NCBI GenBank assembly: GCA_902614355.1 | Contig: CACMKP010000001.1 | Span: forward strand, 1-64,000 | Direction of reading: 5' to 3' | DNA: 64,000 nucleotides | From: an uncultured Pelagibacteraceae bacterium | Lineage (GTDB): Bacteria; Pseudomonadota; Alphaproteobacteria; Pelagibacterales; Pelagibacteraceae | Program-made: the position numbers and the translations under genes | The notes under the pieces: generated by a model | What the model saw: only the letters and a program-made list of their open reading frames with translations | Databases searched by the model: none | Told to the model about the DNA's origin: nothing | Part shown: in pieces, positions 59,398 through 64,000 of the stretch | Layout of the letters: the number at the start of each line of letters is the position of its first letter | How positions within the stretch are numbered: the stretch's first letter is position 1

Positions 59398-60351
59398 TTA
59401 ATTGACTTTATTTTTACAATTTCCAGTTTTAAAAAACTCATCGATATTATCTATAGCTAAATTAGCCATTGCAATTCTTGTGTCCTTCGTTGCACTACCA
59501 AGGTGAGGTAAAATAAATGCTGATTTAATTTTACTATACCCTGGATTTAAATTTGGCTCATTTTTATAAACATCAAGACCAACTGCATAAATTTTTCTTC
59601 TATTTAAAGCATCTATTAAAGCCTCATCATCAACAATGTCTCCTCTAGCTACGTTGGTTATTACTGCACCTTTTGGAAAATACTCTACTGTTTCTTTATT
59701 AATCATATTCTCAGTTTCTTTTGTTGCAGGACAACAAATAGACAAAACATCAGAGACAGAAAAAAGACTTTTTATATCTTTATGATAAACAGCGCCTTGT
59801 TCTTTTTCCTCACTAAGTTTTGATCTGTTGTGATAATGAATTATCATTCCTAATGATCTAGCGATTTTAGCTATTTTTTGACCTATTCTTCCCATTCCTA
59901 AAACTCCTAATCTTGTTCCCGTTAATTGCTTACCAATTAAATAATCTGCTGACCATTTCCATCCACCTTCTTGTGCTGACTGTATGCCCTCTGCAGCTCT
60001 TCTGCATGCACCAAGAATTAAAAGTATTCCTATCTCTGCAGTTGCATCAGATAATACCTCAGGAGTATTTGTAACAGCAATACCTCTACTCTTTGCAGCC
60101 TCTAAATCAATATTTCCAAATCCAACAGCAAAATTTGATATTATCTTGATAGTATCAGGTAGTTTATCAATAGTCTGTTTATCCATTTTGTCTGTGAGTG
60201 ATGATAAAATTCCATCACACCCATTACTCATTTCAATAACTTTTGTTTGTGAGTACAATTCATCATTAGTGTTAAATATTGGTTTAAAAGTTTTAACAGC
60301 TTTGTCTTCGCTTTCTTTAATCAACTTTCTTGTAATTAGAATTTTTTTCAT
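59398..60351 (-). CDS. D-2-hydroxyacid dehydrogenase (glyoxylate/hydroxypyruvate reductase-like)
   Basis: NAD(P)-dependent enzyme of 317 residues with the Rossmann signature VLGMGRIGQKIAKIARSLGM (about 148-167), NVARGDIVDD (about 230-239, catalytic Arg), the acid in VYKNEPNLNPG (about 259) and His in ILPHLGSATKDTR (about 276-288). The sequence resembles GyaR/GhrB-type glyoxylate or hydroxypyruvate reductases. It lies 17 bases after the FAD oxidase and precedes the TRAP genes, suggesting handling of glyoxylate or related oxo-acids. Confidence 0.87.
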   Translation of the reverse strand: MKKILITRKLIKESEDKAVKTFKPIFNTNDELYSQTKVIEMSNGCDGILSSLTDKMDKQTIDKLPDTIKIISNFAVGFGNIDLEAAKSRGIAVTNTPEVLSDATAEIGILLILGACRRAAEGIQSAQEGGWKWSADYLIGKQLTGTRLGVLGMGRIGQKIAKIARSLGMIIHYHNRSKLSEEKEQGAVYHKDIKSLFSVSDVLSICCPATKETENMINKETVEYFPKGAVITNVARGDIVDDEALIDALNRRKIYAVGLDVYKNEPNLNPGYSKIKSAFILPHLGSATKDTRIAMANLAIDNIDEFFKTGNCKNKVN

Positions 60352-60368
60352 AAAATATCTAAATTTAA

Positions 60369-61742
60369 CTAGTTAAGATCAAATATCTTACCAGGATTCA
60401 TAATGTTATTTTGATCAATGCTTCTTTTTATAGATTTCATTAATGGAATGCAGTCACCATGTTCTTTCAATAGATAAGCTTTTTTATGTAATCCAACTCC
60501 GTGTTCACCTGTTATTGTACCATTAAGTTCCAAAGTTTTTTCAATTAAAAGATCACTAAAGTCTCTTATTTTGTTATAGGTTCCCTCTTCTTTTGGATCA
60601 TAAGGTAAAATTACATGAAAGTTTCCATCGCCTAAATGACCTACCATTGGAGCTCTCAAACCAAGCTTTTTTGTTTGCGCCTCAGCAAAATTTACACACT
60701 CAGTGATTTTGGAAATAGGTAAACAAACATCTGTAGAATAAACTCTCCCATTGTTGATTAATGCTTTAACGGAGTAATAAACATCCCACCTAGCTTTCCA
60801 AAGTTTATTTCTTTCCTCTAAATCTTTTGCCCATTTAAAAGAGCTTCCATTGTTATCCTTTGAAATTTCCTCAACAATTTTTATATTCTCCTTATTTGAC
60901 CCCTCTGTTCCGTGAAACTCAAAAAATAAAGTTGGGACTGCTTCAATATCTTTTAGTTTTGAGTAATTAATACTAATTTCCATTTGATCTTTATTGAGCA
61001 TTTCAATCCTAGCAATAGGCACACCATATTGAATAACCTGCTGGGCAGTCTGAACTGCGCTTTCTAAAGTTGGAAAGTGACATACAGCTGACATAATACT
61101 CTCTGGTATTGGGGATAATCTCAATTGAATTTCTGTTATAATCCCCAAAGTTCCCTCTGAACCAATAAATAAATTTGTCAAATTGTAACCTGCTGAAGTT
61201 TTTTTAGTTCTGCTACCTGTATTAATAATATCTCCATTAGGCAAAATTACAGTTAAACCGGTTATTACAGTTTTCATCGTGCCATATTTTACTGCCATGG
61301 TTCCCGAAGCTGAGGTCGACGCCATACCACCTATAGCTGCATTGGCTCCTGGATCGATTGGAAAGAAAACTCCATCCTCCCTTAAATAATCATTTAGCTG
61401 CTCTTTAGTTACACAAGCTTGAACTCTACAATCAAAATCCTCAACGTTGACACTCAAAATTTTATTCATTTTTTCAAGACTAATTGTGATTCCCTTGTCA
61501 TGACCCACAACGTTTCCTTCTAAAGAGGTTCCTGTCCCAAAAGGAACAACTGGGATTTTGTGTTTGTTGCAAAGGCTTAATATCTTAGAAACTTCCTCAT
61601 TAGTTTCAGGAAATATAACTGCCTTTGATAGAATAGGATCATACGTATCTTCACCCCTTGCATAGTTTGCTCTAGTCGATACTGATGTTGAAAACCTACC
61701 GTTAAAAATCTTTTTTAACTCAGCTTGTACTTGATCATTCAT
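60369..61742 (-). CDS. FAD-linked 2-hydroxyacid oxidase/dehydrogenase (GlcD/D-LDH type)
   Basis: Flavoprotein of 457 residues of the VAO family. The FAD region includes VVPFGTGTSLEGNVVG (about 59-74), DPGANAAIGGMASTSASG (about 117-134) and GSEGTLGIITEI (about 193-204). The metal/substrate region is GHLGDGNFH (about 370) with GEHGVGLHK (about 419). Proteins of this kind oxidise D-lactate, glycolate or D-2-hydroxyglutarate. No glcE/glcF follows, so a D-lactate-type enzyme is somewhat more likely than a glycolate oxidase complex. Confidence 0.88.
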   Translation of the reverse strand: MNDQVQAELKKIFNGRFSTSVSTRANYARGEDTYDPILSKAVIFPETNEEVSKILSLCNKHKIPVVPFGTGTSLEGNVVGHDKGITISLEKMNKILSVNVEDFDCRVQACVTKEQLNDYLREDGVFFPIDPGANAAIGGMASTSASGTMAVKYGTMKTVITGLTVILPNGDIINTGSRTKKTSAGYNLTNLFIGSEGTLGIITEIQLRLSPIPESIMSAVCHFPTLESAVQTAQQVIQYGVPIARIEMLNKDQMEISINYSKLKDIEAVPTLFFEFHGTEGSNKENIKIVEEISKDNNGSSFKWAKDLEERNKLWKARWDVYYSVKALINNGRVYSTDVCLPISKITECVNFAEAQTKKLGLRAPMVGHLGDGNFHVILPYDPKEEGTYNKIRDFSDLLIEKTLELNGTITGEHGVGLHKKAYLLKEHGDCIPLMKSIKRSIDQNNIMNPGKIFDLN

Positions 61743-61779
61743 TGATAAATATTAATAAAAATTTTAACAAAAATACAGC

Positions 61780-62946
61780 TTATTTAGTCAGCATTTTCTT
61801 TATATTTTCAAGAGCTTGAGAAATATTATCCCTTGATGCTGCAAAACTAAATCTAACATAATTTTGGCAAGTTTCACCAAAAGCTGATCCAGGAACTATT
61901 GCAACTCCTGCTTCATGCATAGCCTTCCTTGCAAACTCTGCACCATTCATACCAGTACCGATCACCTTAGGAAATGCATAAAAAGCCCCACCAGGTAAAC
62001 TACATTCTACACCTGGTAAATCATTTAAACCTTTATAAATTAAATCTCTTCTTTGAGTAAATTTTTCCATCATTGCATCAATTGAGTCGTCTGGTCCATC
62101 TAAAGCAGCAATACCAGCAAATTGAGCGGCAGCATTAACACATGAAACACTATTAATTAATAATTTATTAACATGTTCAACTAAATGTTCTGGCCAAAAG
62201 CTCCAACCAAGTCTCCATCCTGTCATGGAATAAGCTTTACTCCATCCCTCTAATACAATTAATCTTTCCCTTAACTCAGGATAATTAAAAAATGTTGGCA
62301 TTTCTTTTCCATCAAAAATTTGTCTACTATAAATTTCATCGCTAAGTATTGTAACATGAGGGTGTTTCTTCAGACCATCAGCTAAAACATCTACGTCTTT
62401 TTTTTCAACAAAACTTCCAGTTGGATTATTTGGATTTATTAAAATTAACAGTCGAGTTTTATCTGTTATCATAGATAAAATTTTATCTGGGTCGAATTTT
62501 AAATCTTTATTTTCTGTTAAATCGTATGGGACAGAGGTTGAACCTGTATAATTTATCATAGATTCATAAATTGGAAAAGCAGGTGTGGGATGTATAATCT
62601 CTGCTCCTGGTTCACCAAAACATTGAATAGCATAACTCATAGTAGGCTTTCCACCAGGCATAATTAGAATTCTTTCAAAATTAATATCTACATTGTAACG
62701 TTTTTTAATCCACCTTGTAACAGCTTGACGACATTCTGGGATACCATTTGACATAACATATCCATGATGTCCATCATCTAGTGCTTTTTTAGCAGCTTCA
62801 ACAACGTGTTTAGGAGTTTTAAAATCTGGCTGTCCTAAGCCCAAATGAATCATGGGCTTTCCTTGTGCCTCTAATTTTTTTGCTTCTGCAAGAACAGTAA
62901 ATGCAGACTCTGTACCTAATCTATCTAAACTTTTCGCTAACTTCAT
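61780..62946 (-). CDS. Class I/II PLP-dependent aminotransferase
   Basis: Aminotransferase of 388 residues of the aspartate-aminotransferase I-gamma type. It has GLGQPDFKTP (about 36-45), GHHGYVMSNGIPECRQAV (about 59-76), LINPNNPTGSF (about 170) and the PLP lysine in EGWSKAYSMTGWRLGW (about 234). It lies 10 bases after the FMN dehydrogenase and could convert the resulting oxo-acid (pyruvate or glyoxylate) to its amino acid; the exact specificity is not resolved. Confidence 0.88.
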   Translation of the reverse strand: MKLAKSLDRLGTESAFTVLAEAKKLEAQGKPMIHLGLGQPDFKTPKHVVEAAKKALDDGHHGYVMSNGIPECRQAVTRWIKKRYNVDINFERILIMPGGKPTMSYAIQCFGEPGAEIIHPTPAFPIYESMINYTGSTSVPYDLTENKDLKFDPDKILSMITDKTRLLILINPNNPTGSFVEKKDVDVLADGLKKHPHVTILSDEIYSRQIFDGKEMPTFFNYPELRERLIVLEGWSKAYSMTGWRLGWSFWPEHLVEHVNKLLINSVSCVNAAAQFAGIAALDGPDDSIDAMMEKFTQRRDLIYKGLNDLPGVECSLPGGAFYAFPKVIGTGMNGAEFARKAMHEAGVAIVPGSAFGETCQNYVRFSFAASRDNISQALENIKKMLTK

Positions 62947-62956
62947 AATTATCCCT

Positions 62957-64000
62957 CTATTTTCTATAGATTAATTTTGAACTATTCAACTCTTTTAAAC
63001 TTTTACAACCCATTAAAACCATATTTCTATAAATCTCATCGTGCATATTTTTAAGTAAATGTTCAACACCTTGCTGACCCCCTGCGGCCAAAGAGAACAA
63101 AAACATTTTACCAAAACTACATGCTTTTGCACCTGCTGCTAATGCTTTTAAAACATGCGTGCCTCTTCTAACACCCCCGTCTAGAATAATTTCAAGCTTG
63201 TCACCAACTGCATCTGAAATTGCTTTCACTTGATCAAAAGGTGATCTAGAGCCATCTAGCTGTCGACCTCCATGATTTGAGATCATAATAGCAGTACAAC
63301 CAATATCAACAGCCTTTTTTGCATCCTCAACTGACATAACTCCTTTTAGAGCAAATGGTCCACTCCATTTTTTTGCACAATATTCTGCATCTTTCCATCC
63401 CATCAGTGGATCATACTGCTCATTAATATATTCAATAACTGATTTTGCAATGTTCGTTCCTTTGTCTGTTTTTTTTTTAACATTTGAGAGTTCAAATTTT
63501 TTTCCAGTTAAATAATTAAAAACCCAATTGGGTCTCATTGCAAAACTCATTAAGCTTTTTAATGTAAGTTTTGGAGGTGTTGTAAATCCTGTTCTATGAT
63601 CTTTTTCTCTGTTTCCAGCTACCAATGTGTCTACAGTCAGGCACATTGCATCAAATCCTGATCTTCTTGACCTATCAATCAAATCATCTGTGATTGATTT
63701 GTCTTTATGAACATAAAGTTGAAATAATTTTGGACCACCAGAAATATTGGCTATCTCCTCAATAGAATTATTACTCATCGAAGACATACTGTAAAAAGTT
63801 CCAAATTTTTCTGCTGCTCTTGCTGAAGCTTTGTCGCCATCAACGTGATAAAGTCTCTGCATTGCGGCTGGAGAAAGAAAAATTGGCATATCTATTTTCC
63901 TTCCAAACAAAGTCGTTGTTAAGTCAGGTTTACCAACATTTGCTAACACATTTGGAACTAAATCACATTCATTGAATGATTCTGTGTTTCTTCTTAGAGT
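62957..64000 (-). CDS. lldD: FMN-dependent alpha-hydroxyacid dehydrogenase, partial at N-terminus
   Basis: L-lactate dehydrogenase/glycolate oxidase family. The frame stays open through 64000 (the segment before the internal GTG at 63949 reads TLRRNTESFNECDLVPNV, as in homologues), so the true start lies outside the window. Landmarks are LSPAAMQRLYHVDGD, the catalytic SNHGGRQLDGS (His-Arg pair), and DGGVRRGTHVLKALAAGA for FMN phosphate. L-lactate is the most common substrate, but glycolate or another hydroxyacid cannot be excluded. Confidence 0.9.
   Translation of the reverse strand, partial: TLRRNTESFNECDLVPNVLANVGKPDLTTTLFGRKIDMPIFLSPAAMQRLYHVDGDKASARAAEKFGTFYSMSSMSNNSIEEIANISGGPKLFQLYVHKDKSITDDLIDRSRRSGFDAMCLTVDTLVAGNREKDHRTGFTTPPKLTLKSLMSFAMRPNWVFNYLTGKKFELSNVKKKTDKGTNIAKSVIEYINEQYDPLMGWKDAEYCAKKWSGPFALKGVMSVEDAKKAVDIGCTAIMISNHGGRQLDGSRSPFDQVKAISDAVGDKLEIILDGGVRRGTHVLKALAAGAKACSFGKMFLFSLAAGGQQGVEHLLKNMHDEIYRNMVLMGCKSLKELNSSKLIYRK

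Overview
The window is a compact, strongly AT-rich bacterial chromosome segment that looks like a SAR11 (Pelagibacterales) alphaproteobacterium. Support for this includes: DMSP demethylation genes (dmdC-dmdB-dmdA) fused to TCA-cycle genes; a class I lysyl-tRNA synthetase; metX-metW beside hisC-tyrA, with a SAM-II-type riboswitch; F1-ATPase order HAGDC; Lys/Ala/Glu-rich tails on ribosomal proteins; and almost no non-coding DNA. The longest gene-free stretch is about 200 bases. No rRNA, tRNA, insertion sequence, CRISPR or prophage was recognised, and assignment to SAR11 is inferred from gene content, not from a marker-gene tree.

Layout. 1-2470 (-): lysK then pyrD (cut by the window edge). 2559-6215 (+): trkH, an AmpG-like transporter, and an SH3-NlpC/P60 peptidase. 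6212-8181 (-): hisC-tyrA. 8386-10821 (+): metX-metW-gloB behind a promoter and SAM-II riboswitch. 10885-17415 (+): rplU-rpmA-obg-proB-proA-nadD-rsfS-ctpA-rppH. 24259-17408 (-): priA, then atpHAGDC with its own promoter. 24314-25156 (+): an isolated sulfotransferase. 50355-25161 (-): an unbroken 22-gene run ffh-rpsP-trmD-rplS-leuCDB-dmdCBA-asd-sdhCDAB-mmsA-mdh-sucCDAB-lpdA. 50517-52258 (+): dapF-ftsY. 64000-52251 (-): FMN alpha-hydroxyacid dehydrogenase (cut), aminotransferase, GlcD-type FAD oxidase, 2-hydroxyacid dehydrogenase, TRAP transporter dctP-Q-M, amidase, a 58-residue membrane protein, EamA exporter, alpha/beta hydrolase and a secreted unknown.

How it fits together. DMSP carbon, sulfur and methyl groups enter through DmdABC. 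The TCA block (SDH, succinyl-CoA synthetase, 2-oxoglutarate dehydrogenase, MDH) and the ATP synthase catalytic sector provide energy. The TRAP transporter with flanking 2-hydroxy/2-oxo acid oxidoreductases suggests uptake and oxidation of lactate-, glycolate- or oxo-acid-type substrates. Methionine synthesis is controlled by a SAM sensor.

The most interesting unexplained item is an approximately 87-base stretch (50370-50456) between ffh and dapF that is almost entirely stacked inverted repeats. It may be a structured ffh leader or a small RNA, and does not match canonical 4.5S RNA. No clearly novel multi-gene system was found.
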